This document shows, piece by piece, positions 33,203-39,825 of a stretch of DNA of 50,454 bases. The translations under genes were made by a program, and so were the position numbers. The DNA comes from Bacteroidota bacterium (GTDB taxonomy: Bacteria; Bacteroidota; Bacteroidia; Chitinophagales; Chitinophagaceae): positions 1 to 50,454 of the forward strand of contig JABDGW010000015.1 in the NCBI GenBank assembly GCA_013285855.1. The letters run 5' to 3'. A model generated the notes under the pieces. It saw only the letters and a list, made by a program, of their open reading frames with translations. It searched no databases and was not told the origin of the DNA. Position 1 is the first letter of the stretch; each line of letters starts with the position of its first letter.

Positions 33203-33485
33203 ATCTACACTAACTACATTAAATTTATAAAAAGATGATTTTCAAATGTTCTTTTTTTATTGCATCTACACTATAATGCAATCTATCTACACCAAATGCT
33301 TTTGTATCTACATTCTTTTATTATTTATCTACATTCTTTTTTCCTCAATAGGAGTGTAGATCAAAAGATAAAAACCATGATTTAGTGTAGAAGAATGTAG
33401 ATAGAAGCGACTTCTTATATCTATCTACACAAAGCAAATATTTGATTATCAATTAACAAAACACTTTAGTGTAGATAATGTAGAT
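33203..33485. other. Iteron array, putative origin of replication of the element
   Basis: Eleven copies of ATCTACA (33203, 33264, 33285, 33306, 33327, 33423) or its complement TGTAGAT (33355, 33396, 33470, 33479, and TGTAGAA at 33386) lie in 283 bp of AT-rich DNA. Four forward copies, from 33264 to 33327, are exactly 21 bp apart (two helical turns). The left half is forward, the right half mostly inverted. The array fills the 380-bp gap between the replication gene and the gene at 33555; I see no gene in it. Iterons next to a helicase/primase gene mark many plasmid and phage origins. Confidence 0.75.
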
Positions 33486-33554
33486 AGATTTTGAGTTTTT
33501 CTACTACCGCTATGTAATCGTAACAAAACACTTATAATCTACAAAACAAAGTTT

Positions 33555-33953
33555 ATGAAAACAGAAATTGATTTAATAGAAGGGTGTCTGAGAAAAAAAT
33601 TAAACTATTATAATTTAAGAGTTGAACAGGAAAAAATATCTGCGGATGAATATCACGAAAAGATCCGGCCGATTACGTATAGAATGAAATGGTTACAAGT
33701 AATTAAAAAAATTGATGGTTTATATATTACGCTTGACAACCTGAGAAAAAACGCGGTAAATTTTTATAATATGGGAACTGCTGATGAGTTTCTAATCGGC
33801 AAGGTTAATAAGGGTTTTAAAACGAAATTGGATTATGAGGAAGTATATAATGAAGTAAAAAAATTATATAGATCAGCCTTACGCGACTTTAAAAAAAGCA
33901 TTGAAGACATAAACGAACCAGATCAATTAGATGACCTTATTACCGATCTATAG
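33555..33953 (+). CDS. Unrecognised helical element protein
   Basis: The protein has 132 residues, soluble, highly charged and mostly helical: EGCLRKKLNYYNLRVEQEKISADEY and YEEVYNEVKKLYRSALRDFKKSIEDIN, in part, look like coiled coil. The C-terminus is acidic (EPDQLDDLITDL). It starts 70 bp after the last iteron. No domain is recognised. The place, downstream of an origin-like array, would suit a partition, copy-control or accessory replication protein. That is inference from position. Confidence 0.5.
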   Translation: MKTEIDLIEGCLRKKLNYYNLRVEQEKISADEYHEKIRPITYRMKWLQVIKKIDGLYITLDNLRKNAVNFYNMGTADEFLIGKVNKGFKTKLDYEEVYNEVKKLYRSALRDFKKSIEDINEPDQLDDLITDL

Positions 33954-33980
33954 GACGTGAAAAATTTTAAGCTTACTGCT

Positions 33981-34107
33981 ATTGAAAACAGATTGAAAAC
34001 AGATTGAAAACGTAATGATATTTTTTTTAATAACTAATTGATGATAAATATTTTAACCTTGATTTCAGACAAATCAAAAATTTTACAACAATCTTAAAAA
34101 CAGATTG
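33981..34107. repeat. 11-bp tandem repeat and 6-bp inverted repeat before the gene at 34112
   Basis: ATTGAAAACAG occurs at 33981-33991 and 33992-34002, with a third partial copy (ATTGAAAACG) at 34003-34012. Further on, CAATCT (34089-34094) pairs with AGATTG (34102-34107) five bases before the ATG at 34112, sharing the AACAGATTG sequence of the repeats. This may be a binding site through which the 34112 protein controls itself. Confidence 0.55.
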
Positions 34108-34111
34108 ATTT

Positions 34112-34843
34112 ATGAAACATATTGATATTAATGGTAGGCAGAAACGACCAATTAGCAGAGAGATTGCGCTTGGTAACGGCGTCAGAATTATATTCAATAG
34201 TAAAAGGGACGCCATCTATTTTGTTTCTGAAACAAATCGTTTTCTTACTGAATGCCTGGTAATAATAAACGATACATACACATCGGCTTTCATGCAGTAC
34301 CGGAACATGTGGTTAATATCATCGAATACAAAAAATGGAACTAAAACACATTATTTTGATGTTCAAAAAAGAATTCGGTCAACCTTTGATATAGTTGAGC
34401 AGTTATTAAATAAGTTCTATAGCGCCCATTACGGTAGCAATGATCCTTTTTTTTCTTTTATCAATTTAGAAAAAGCGGCTTCATTTCTTAAGGATTCGCT
34501 GTATGATATGGAAACCTTCAATAAGGCGCGAAATATAACGGCAGCATATTATCAGTGCAAAACATTGAAAAAGCGCTGCAGCCTGGTGATTGAAGAAATA
34601 AAAAAGTATGGAACCGATGTAAGAAATAAATTGTATAGCGACAATAGGCCTAACGGAATATTTTTAAGTATAGATGATTTTATGAAACTTAAAGGTTTTA
34701 AAACACAACAAAGCGCCTGGCAATTCGCAAAAGAATTTTCAAAAAATTTAGGAAAATCATCACCCAATCATATAACGATTGATGAATTCTGCAGCTATTA
34801 CAAGATTAAAAAAGAAAATGTTTTAGTAACACTTAATCAGTAA
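34112..34843 (+). CDS. Element protein with C-terminal PNGIFL domain, possible DNA-binding
   Basis: The protein has 243 residues, soluble. Residues 1-175 are unrecognised and mostly helical (NKFYSAHYGSNDPFFSFINL and YYQCKTLKKRCSLVIEEIKKYG are sample stretches). The last ~64 residues, from RPNGIFLSIDDFMKLKGFKT to ITIDEFCSYYKIKKENV, closely match the whole 65-residue protein encoded convergently at 34868-35065, with the same PNGIFL, SAW-F and ITIDE-C positions. The domain's helix pattern suggests an HTH-like DNA-binding unit. Short repeats lie just before the gene. A regulator or plasmid-maintenance role is plausible but unproven. Confidence 0.58.
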   Translation: MKHIDINGRQKRPISREIALGNGVRIIFNSKRDAIYFVSETNRFLTECLVIINDTYTSAFMQYRNMWLISSNTKNGTKTHYFDVQKRIRSTFDIVEQLLNKFYSAHYGSNDPFFSFINLEKAASFLKDSLYDMETFNKARNITAAYYQCKTLKKRCSLVIEEIKKYGTDVRNKLYSDNRPNGIFLSIDDFMKLKGFKTQQSAWQFAKEFSKNLGKSSPNHITIDEFCSYYKIKKENVLVTLNQ

Positions 34844-34867
34844 TCACTGCTGTGGTTTAGTTATGAA

Positions 34868-35065
34868 CTAATTTTTTATTGCCTTCATTATAATTTCCTT
34901 GTTCACTGCGAACATCTCGCAATATTCGTCAATAGTTATACTATTAGCAGAGGGTTTGTTTAATCTTTTAGAAATGCGATTTAAAAATCGCCAAGCACTT
35001 TTATAACTATTGATTCCTCTAAGATTCATTATATCTTTTGCATTCAAAAAAATACCATTGGGCAT
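34868..35065 (-). CDS. Single-domain PNGIFL protein, free copy of the neighbour's C-terminal domain
   Basis: The protein has 65 residues. It begins MPNGIFLNAKDIMNLRGINS and contains SAWRFLNRISKRLNKPS and ITIDEYCEMF. It aligns end to end with the C-terminal 64 residues of the protein at 34112-34843. About 27 of 64 positions are identical by eye and there are no gaps. The genes converge with a 24-bp gap. A free DNA-binding or dimerisation domain beside a longer protein with the same domain suggests a dominant-negative or competing regulator. Its start ATG is clear. The family is unknown to me. Confidence 0.62.
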   Translation of the reverse strand: MPNGIFLNAKDIMNLRGINSYKSAWRFLNRISKRLNKPSANSITIDEYCEMFAVNKEIIMKAIKN

Positions 35066-35093
35066 AGCAAAAAATAATTGATTAAAAATTTAC

Positions 35094-35405
35094 CTATTTT
35101 TTCTTCAGCATCTTAAACAATAATAACCCACCAACACCCACCGCGAGCAACATGGTTGTATTAAGTCCGATCGAAGAGTTTTGTGGCGGGGGAGCCACTT
35201 GGTTCGCCTGGTTAGATGATCCTGGCAAAAGCCAGTTGCTATTTGGAGACATCATGTACGGATTGACTGTTGAGCCATGATTAAAAAATGTTGGAATAGT
35301 CTTTATAGCATCGCTAATTATTGTAGTCCAATCATCGCCATTATTTGAGGAAGCGGCTTGAGCGAAGCCAGGTGAAAAAATACTTCCAATATTATTATTT
35401 CTCAT
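35094..35405 (-). CDS. Small C-tail-anchored element protein with IGxIFSPxF motif
   Basis: The protein has 103 residues. The N-terminus MRNNNIGSIFSPGFAQAA shares its motif with residues ~20-33 of the protein at 29903. The middle is Asn/Pro/Gln/Ser-rich and probably disordered. The C-terminus is one membrane segment (TTMLLAVGVGGLLLFKML) followed by KKK. Tail-anchored small proteins with low-complexity linkers are typical of virion or cell-envelope accessory proteins, but no family is recognised. It is the last gene before attR, reads inward on the minus strand with the 34868 gene, and probably shares its transcript. Confidence 0.55.
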   Translation of the reverse strand: MRNNNIGSIFSPGFAQAASSNNGDDWTTIISDAIKTIPTFFNHGSTVNPYMMSPNSNWLLPGSSNQANQVAPPPQNSSIGLNTTMLLAVGVGGLLLFKMLKKK

Positions 35406-35469
35406 GCTGCAATTTCATTTATATGCAATATACAACAATTGTCAGCATAATTGTCAGTTTATTTAAATG

Positions 35470-35514
35470 AAAAATGGCTGTAATCATTGCCTATGTTGAT
35501 TTACAGCCATTTTT
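35470..35514 (-). terminator. Strong terminator behind tRNA-Leu(CAA), supplied by the element
   Basis: A perfect 14-bp stem, AAAAATGGCTGTAA/TTACAGCCATTTTT (35470-35483 and 35501-35514), encloses a 17-base loop. On the minus strand it starts 5 bases past the tRNA 3' end. It lies inside the element, so integration swapped the tRNA's terminator. Confidence 0.85.
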
Positions 35515-35518
35515 AGCA

Positions 35519-35535
35519 GTGCCCACGAAAGGAAT
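35519..35535. other. attR, 17-bp repeat at the tRNA-Leu 3' end
   Basis: It is the right-hand copy of the 17-bp direct repeat found at 25831-25847 and lies within the T and acceptor arms of the intact tRNA. It marks the right end of the element. Confidence 0.8.
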
Positions 35536-35603
35536 CGAACCTTCACTTTCTTGCGAAAACCAGATTTTGAGTCTGGCGCGTCTACCAATTCCGCCACATG
35601 GGC
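35520..35603 (-). tRNA. tRNA-Leu, anticodon CAA
   Basis: On the minus strand the 84-nt gene starts GCCCATGTGGCGGAATTGG. The acceptor GCCCATG pairs with CGTGGGC, the D arm has GGTAGAC, and the anticodon arm is CCAGA-CTCAAAA-TCTGG, giving CAA (reads UUG). A long class II variable arm (GTTTTCGCAAGAAAGTG region) and T arm GAAGG-TTCGATT-CCTTT follow. CCA is not encoded. Its last bases form attR. All arms pair, so it should be functional. Confidence 0.93.
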
Positions 35604-35669
35604 TTTAAACGAATGCAATATTACAATTGCATTATTTCAAAAAGTACATCAATAAATTAATCCTAACCA

Positions 35670-35769
35670 GGAATCCCTGCCTGACTGCGTCACGCAGGCA
35701 GGGAACCTTCACTTTCTTGCGAGAACCAGATTTTGAGTCTGGCGCGTCTACCAATTCCGCCATATGGGC
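35670..35769 (-). pseudogene. Broken tRNA-Leu(CAA) copy with a palindrome in its T loop
   Basis: Read on the minus strand it begins GCCCATATGGCGGAATTGG and is nearly identical to the intact tRNA through the anticodon (CTCAAAA loop) and variable arm. The 27-bp palindrome (35676-35702) then interrupts the T loop. The sequence after it (GATTCCTGGTTAGG) no longer pairs with the acceptor, so the 3' end is lost. The matching 3' end lies at 25506-25523. Its 51 bp at 35670-35720 equal 25518-25568 exactly. The remaining 35770-36017 shows no gene. Confidence 0.8.
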
Positions 35770-36017
35770 TTTAAAAAGGAGTGCAATGTTACATTCTGAA
35801 ATTAATTCAGCCAAACTCTATTGGCAACATTTCTTTTTCGGAAAGAAAAAGTTTTTAAAACTCGTGAAGATTTGTTTTAAAATTTTCATGCAATTGCAAA
35901 TGTACTATACTGCAATTTTATTCAGCCAAACATAAATCGTATCAATCGTTAAAAATTATTTTGCCGATAAAACTATTAATGTAATTTTTACACATATTTA
36001 TTCATTAAACGATTGTT

Positions 36018-37406
36018 ATGTCTGCGACTGGTGTTATAAATGAAAATGCAAAACCAAGACTTTCTATTGGTCAATTATTCAATATGAGCTTTGGTTTTTT
36101 TGGAATTCAATTTGGCTTTGCATTGCAAAATGCCAACGTGAGCAGGATATTTCAAACGCTTGGTGCAGACCTTGATAAAATTGCTATTCTTTGGATTGCT
36201 GCACCGTTTACAGGTCTTATTGTTCAGCCGATAATTGGTTATTTAAGCGACAGAACATGGCATAAATTCTGGGGCAGAAGACGCCCCTTCTTTTTTGCAG
36301 GTTCCATATTAGCATCGCTTGCATTATTTCTTATGCCCAATTCTTCCATGCTTTGGATGGCGGCAACTTTGCTTTGGATGTTAGATGCATCTATCAATAT
36401 TTCAATGGAACCCTTTCGTGCTTTTGTTGGTGATAAATTACCGGCTTCGCAACGCACAACGGGCTTTGCTATGCAAACTTTTTTTATTGGCTTAGGCGCT
36501 GTAATCGCTTCGCTGCTTCCATATATTTTTACAAATTTTTTTCATATAAGCAATACTGCTGCTGAAGGCATCATTCCTGATTCTGTAAAATATTCTTTTT
36601 ATATAGGCGGTTTTGTTTTTCTGTCTGCCGTAATGTGGACTGTTTTTACTACAAAAGAATTTCCACCGGAAAATATTAAGCATTGGGAAGAAGAAAAATT
36701 AAAATCAAAAGGATTATCTAAAGGTTTAATTGAAATTGTTAAGGGCATCGGCTCTATGCCCAAAACAATGCTGCAGTTAGCCGTTGTACAATTTTTTACA
36801 TGGATCGCATTTTTTTCAATGTGGATTTATACAACTGCAGGTGTTGCACAGCATGTGTATGGAACTACAGATACTACTTCAAAATCTTTTCAGGATGCAG
36901 GCGATTGGGTTGGCGTAATGTTTATGGTATATAATGGAATTTCTGCACTGGCAGCTTTTTTATTGCCAATGCTTGCAGCAAAAATAAGCAGGCGGTTTAC
37001 ACACATGGTTTGTTTAATATTAGGCGGTGCAGGGCTGATCTCTATTTTTTTTATACGTGATAATCACACATTACTTATATCAATGATTTTTGTAGGCTTA
37101 GCCTGGGCTTCTACACTTACTATGCCGTATGCAATTCTTGCCGGTGTATTACCGGCAAACAAGATGGGTTTTTACATGGGTGTATTTAATTTCTTTATTG
37201 TTATACCGCAAATTTTAGCTGCTGCTATTTTAGGGTTTTTTGTAAAAAATGTTTTTCATGATGAAAGCATTTATGCATTACTTGTTGGCGGCATATCTAT
37301 GATAATTGCAGGCTTCTGCAATTTTATTGTGAAAGAAGATCATAATGAAACTTCAAAAGAAATTATAGAAGATATTGAGCTTTTAAAAACCCTTGATCGT
37401 GTTTAA
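36018..37406 (+). CDS. MFS sugar transporter, maltose/oligosaccharide (SLC45-like) type
   Basis: The protein has 462 residues and about twelve membrane segments. Typical features are the opening LSIGQLFNMSFGFFGIQFGFALQNANVSRIF, loop 2-3 motif GYLSDRTWHKFWGRRRPFFFAG, and SMEPFRAFVGDKLPASQR. These characterise the sucrose/maltose (MalT-like) branch of the major facilitator family. It should import maltose or maltodextrins through the inner membrane. The SusA-like GH13 gene follows after 64 bp on the same strand, supporting a starch-use operon. The other amylase at 23394 lies on the far side of the inserted element and points away. Confidence 0.9.
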   Translation: MSATGVINENAKPRLSIGQLFNMSFGFFGIQFGFALQNANVSRIFQTLGADLDKIAILWIAAPFTGLIVQPIIGYLSDRTWHKFWGRRRPFFFAGSILASLALFLMPNSSMLWMAATLLWMLDASINISMEPFRAFVGDKLPASQRTTGFAMQTFFIGLGAVIASLLPYIFTNFFHISNTAAEGIIPDSVKYSFYIGGFVFLSAVMWTVFTTKEFPPENIKHWEEEKLKSKGLSKGLIEIVKGIGSMPKTMLQLAVVQFFTWIAFFSMWIYTTAGVAQHVYGTTDTTSKSFQDAGDWVGVMFMVYNGISALAAFLLPMLAAKISRRFTHMVCLILGGAGLISIFFIRDNHTLLISMIFVGLAWASTLTMPYAILAGVLPANKMGFYMGVFNFFIVIPQILAAAILGFFVKNVFHDESIYALLVGGISMIIAGFCNFIVKEDHNETSKEIIEDIELLKTLDRV

Positions 37407-37470
37407 AAATGCCAGGTAATTTTGAATCTTCTGAACGATAATATATTAATTATTTAATAAAGCTCCAACT

Positions 37471-39348
37471 GTGATAAGTAAAAAACTTTTTTCTCTTTTA
37501 ATTTTTTCTTCAATTTATATAACACTTGTTGCCCAGAATGTTGAAGTTTATCCAATGCATTGGTGGGTAGGAATGAAGAATCCAAACCTGCAAATTATGT
37601 TGCATGAAGATAAGATTGCTGATAAAATACCGATGATAAAAATGCCTGAAACGGGCATGAAAATTGGCGAAGGTGTGATGCTTGTAAACATTGAAAGAGT
37701 TGAAAATTCAAACTACATTTTTTTTGATGTTAGAATTACTAAAGAAGCAAAGGCCGGCAAATACAATTTTGTTTTTGGATCAGGCGATAAACGCATCAGT
37801 ATTCCTTATGAGTTAAAAGAACGAAGAAAAGGCAATGGCACTTTATATGCACAAGGTATAACATCATCTGATTTTATTTATCTCTTAATGCCTGATCGTT
37901 TCAGCAACGGTGATACAACAAATGACCGCATTGCAGGCATGAGAGATCAATCATTAAACCGCGATTCAATTTTTTTAAGACATGGCGGCGATATGCAGGG
38001 CGTTATTAATCACCTTGATTATTTAAAAGATATGGGCGTTACAACTTTATGGATGACACCTGTTCTTGAAAATGATATGCCCAATCGCACCGAACATGGT
38101 TATGCATTCACAAACGAATATAGAATTGATCCACGGCTTGGTGGTGAAAAAGCTTATTTACAATTAAGCGATGAAGTGCATAAACGCGGAATGAAATTAA
38201 TACAGGATGCTGTCTATAATCATGTTGGTTCTTTTAATACCTTTTTTGTATTAGATCCGCCTGCAAAAGATTGGTTACATCAATGGCCTGAATTCACGCA
38301 AACAAATTATAAAGATCAACCATTATTCGACCCACATGCAGCGCCATCAGATGCAAAAAAAATGAGCGATGGATGGTTCACGAAGCAAATGCCTGACGTT
38401 AATCAATCCAATCCGCTTGTTGCAAATTTTTTAATTCAACATGCTATTTATTGCGTTGAAGAATTTGGTGTTGATGGCTGGCGCATTGATACATATATTT
38501 ATAATGATCTTGATTTTATGAATCGGTGCAATAAAGCATTAACAGATGAATATCCGCACATAACCATGTTTGGTGAAGCATGGGTACATGGTACAGCAAA
38601 TGAAGCGTATTTCGCACAGAACAATATCAATACAAAATTTAAAAGCAACCTGCAGGGCGTTACAGATTTTCAATGTTTATTTTATGGTATTCAGCCTGCA
38701 CTTATGCAACCTTTTGGATGGACCGATGGCGTGAATAAATTATATACAACTTTAAGCAATGACTTTTTGTATGTTGATCCAATGCGCAATGCAATTTTTT
38801 TAGATAATCATGATCTCAGCCGCTGGTATTCTGTTGTGGACAGCAGCATTCAAAAAGATAAAATGGGTTTTGAATGGCTGCTTACTGAACGTGGCATTCC
38901 GCAAATGTATTATGGCGATGAAGTATTAATGGGTGGTTATACAGATCCTGATGGTTGGGTAAGATTGGATTTTCCCGGCGGATGGAATAATGATAAAGTA
39001 AATGCATTTACAGGAGAAGGATTAACGCAAGATCAGTTATCTGTTCAATCATTAATAAAAACATTGGCCAACTTCAGAAAAAATTCTTCTGCATTAAAAA
39101 CAGGTAAGCTGATGCAATACATCCCCGTTAATGGCTTGTATGTTTATTTCAGGTATGATAATGAACAAACCATCATGTGCATTATGAATACAAGCGACAA
39201 GCAACAAACAATTGATTTTTCAAAATATGCCGAAAGAACAAATGGATTTTCGCAGGCTATTGATGTGCTGAATAAATCAACTTACAATATATCTTCAGCG
39301 ATAACTATAGATTCATTGCAAAGCATGGTACTTGAATTGAAAAAATAA
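37471..39348 (+). CDS. Periplasmic or surface GH13 enzyme, neopullulanase/cyclomaltodextrinase (SusA-like)
   Basis: Starting at GTG 37471, the 625-residue protein has a signal peptide (ISKKLFSLLIFSSIYITLVAQ), an N-terminal cyclomaltodextrinase-type Ig domain (~25-125) and a GH13 barrel from LLMPDRFSNGD. The four conserved regions are complete: DAVYNH (~245), GWRIDTYIY (~333, nucleophile Asp), FGEAW (~367, acid/base Glu) and FLDNHD (~445). A C-terminal beta domain ends the protein. It should hydrolyse maltodextrins or cyclodextrins to maltose/glucose in the periplasm, delivering to the MFS transporter just upstream. A terminator follows. SusC/D-type uptake genes are not in the window. Confidence 0.92.
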   Translation: MISKKLFSLLIFSSIYITLVAQNVEVYPMHWWVGMKNPNLQIMLHEDKIADKIPMIKMPETGMKIGEGVMLVNIERVENSNYIFFDVRITKEAKAGKYNFVFGSGDKRISIPYELKERRKGNGTLYAQGITSSDFIYLLMPDRFSNGDTTNDRIAGMRDQSLNRDSIFLRHGGDMQGVINHLDYLKDMGVTTLWMTPVLENDMPNRTEHGYAFTNEYRIDPRLGGEKAYLQLSDEVHKRGMKLIQDAVYNHVGSFNTFFVLDPPAKDWLHQWPEFTQTNYKDQPLFDPHAAPSDAKKMSDGWFTKQMPDVNQSNPLVANFLIQHAIYCVEEFGVDGWRIDTYIYNDLDFMNRCNKALTDEYPHITMFGEAWVHGTANEAYFAQNNINTKFKSNLQGVTDFQCLFYGIQPALMQPFGWTDGVNKLYTTLSNDFLYVDPMRNAIFLDNHDLSRWYSVVDSSIQKDKMGFEWLLTERGIPQMYYGDEVLMGGYTDPDGWVRLDFPGGWNNDKVNAFTGEGLTQDQLSVQSLIKTLANFRKNSSALKTGKLMQYIPVNGLYVYFRYDNEQTIMCIMNTSDKQQTIDFSKYAERTNGFSQAIDVLNKSTYNISSAITIDSLQSMVLELKK

Positions 39349-39349
39349 A

Positions 39350-39372
39350 AAAGGCTGTATACAACAGCCTTT
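39350..39372. terminator. Rho-independent terminator after the SusA-like gene
   Basis: A perfect 9-bp stem, AAAGGCTGT/ACAGCCTTT (39350-39358, 39364-39372), lies between converging genes. The left flank is A-rich, giving a T-run for minus-strand transcripts from the gene at 39393; on the plus strand only TTT ends the stem. It may serve both directions. Confidence 0.7.
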
Positions 39373-39392
39373 AAAATGAGAAAAAATGTTCA

Positions 39393-39686
39393 TTACTTCC
39401 AATAACCCTCTCTCCAATAATAACCTTTACCTGTATGTACCCATGCGCCGGTTACCCATACATGGTGTTGTGGTTTAGGCCTTGCCCAATAACCATTATT
39501 GTACGCATACCTGCCGCCGTGCCAGCGCCATTCACCATCAACCCATACATATTCAGGTCCTGGTGAAACGGGACGTTCATAAACCGGTGCTACCGGCTGT
39601 TCTGTAACTGTATATCTTGAAGGACCGCAACTGTTAAAAACAATTGTACTTGCAACCAGGCTGATAATAACTAATAACTTTTTCAT
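39393..39686 (-). CDS. Small lipoprotein with YXWGXW-type repeats
   Basis: The ATG at 39686 opens a lipoprotein signal (MKKLLVIISLVASTIVFNSC, with Cys ~20 as lipid attachment). A longer frame from 39743 only adds non-coding sequence. The mature part has aromatic repeats (EYVWVDGEWRWHGGRYAYNNGYW, in part, and HVWVTGAWVHTGKGYYWREGYW), the Tyr-x-Trp-Gly-x-Trp pattern of BcpO-type lipoproteins. They probably sit in the outer membrane; function is unknown. 97 residues. The gene is single, converging on the SusA-like gene. Confidence 0.8.
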   Translation of the reverse strand: MKKLLVIISLVASTIVFNSCGPSRYTVTEQPVAPVYERPVSPGPEYVWVDGEWRWHGGRYAYNNGYWARPKPQHHVWVTGAWVHTGKGYYWREGYWK

Positions 39687-39825
39687 TGATAAAAAATTTA
39701 AATATGGTTTTATGAAATTCAACAAATATGCCAACAGATGCAAGGCATAATGTAAAATGTATTAGAGCGAATGTTAGCCCGCGGAGTTTGTTATGGAAAT
39801 TACAATCTTGTAAAAAATTCCCCGA

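Larger units (their letters stand above)
25831..35535 (+). mobile_element. 9.7-kb integrated replicative element in tRNA-Leu(CAA)
   Basis: The ends share the 17-bp repeat GTGCCCACGAAAGGAAT (25831-25847 and 35519-35535), which is the 3' end of tRNA-Leu; the right copy completes an intact tRNA. A tyrosine recombinase gene lies just inside the left end. Inside are an HTH gene, small membrane proteins, a muramidase-like enzyme, a primase/SF3-helicase-like protein, an iteron array, and unknown genes. I find no relaxase, Zot-like ATPase, terminase, portal or recognisable capsid protein. It is therefore not a typical ICE, inovirus or tailed prophage. A phage satellite, an integrative plasmid or a small membrane-containing virus with unrecognised coat protein are all open. 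The 9.7 kb would circularise through the repeat. Confidence 0.85.

Noticed and set aside
33203-33485. CRISPR array
   Set aside because: Repeat unit is only 7-9 bp, occurs in both orientations, and there are no unique ~30-bp spacers or cas genes. Iterons fit better.
25831-35535. Filamentous phage (inovirus) provirus
   Set aside because: No Zot-like ATPase, no coat-protein-like short signal-peptide ORF series and no rolling-circle Rep; replication gene is of helicase/primase type.
25831-35535. Conjugative or mobilisable transposon
   Set aside because: No relaxase, coupling protein or tra genes are visible in 9.7 kb, though an undetected relaxase family cannot be fully excluded.
35805-35931. 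Two copies of ATTCAGCCAAAC before the MFS gene
   Set aside because: A 12-bp repeat in AT-rich DNA with no dyad or spacing pattern; probably chance.
35627-35935. Open frames over the broken tRNA-Leu on both strands
   Set aside because: The minus-strand frame is translated tRNA (HMAELVDAPDSKSGS); neither frame has protein-like features.
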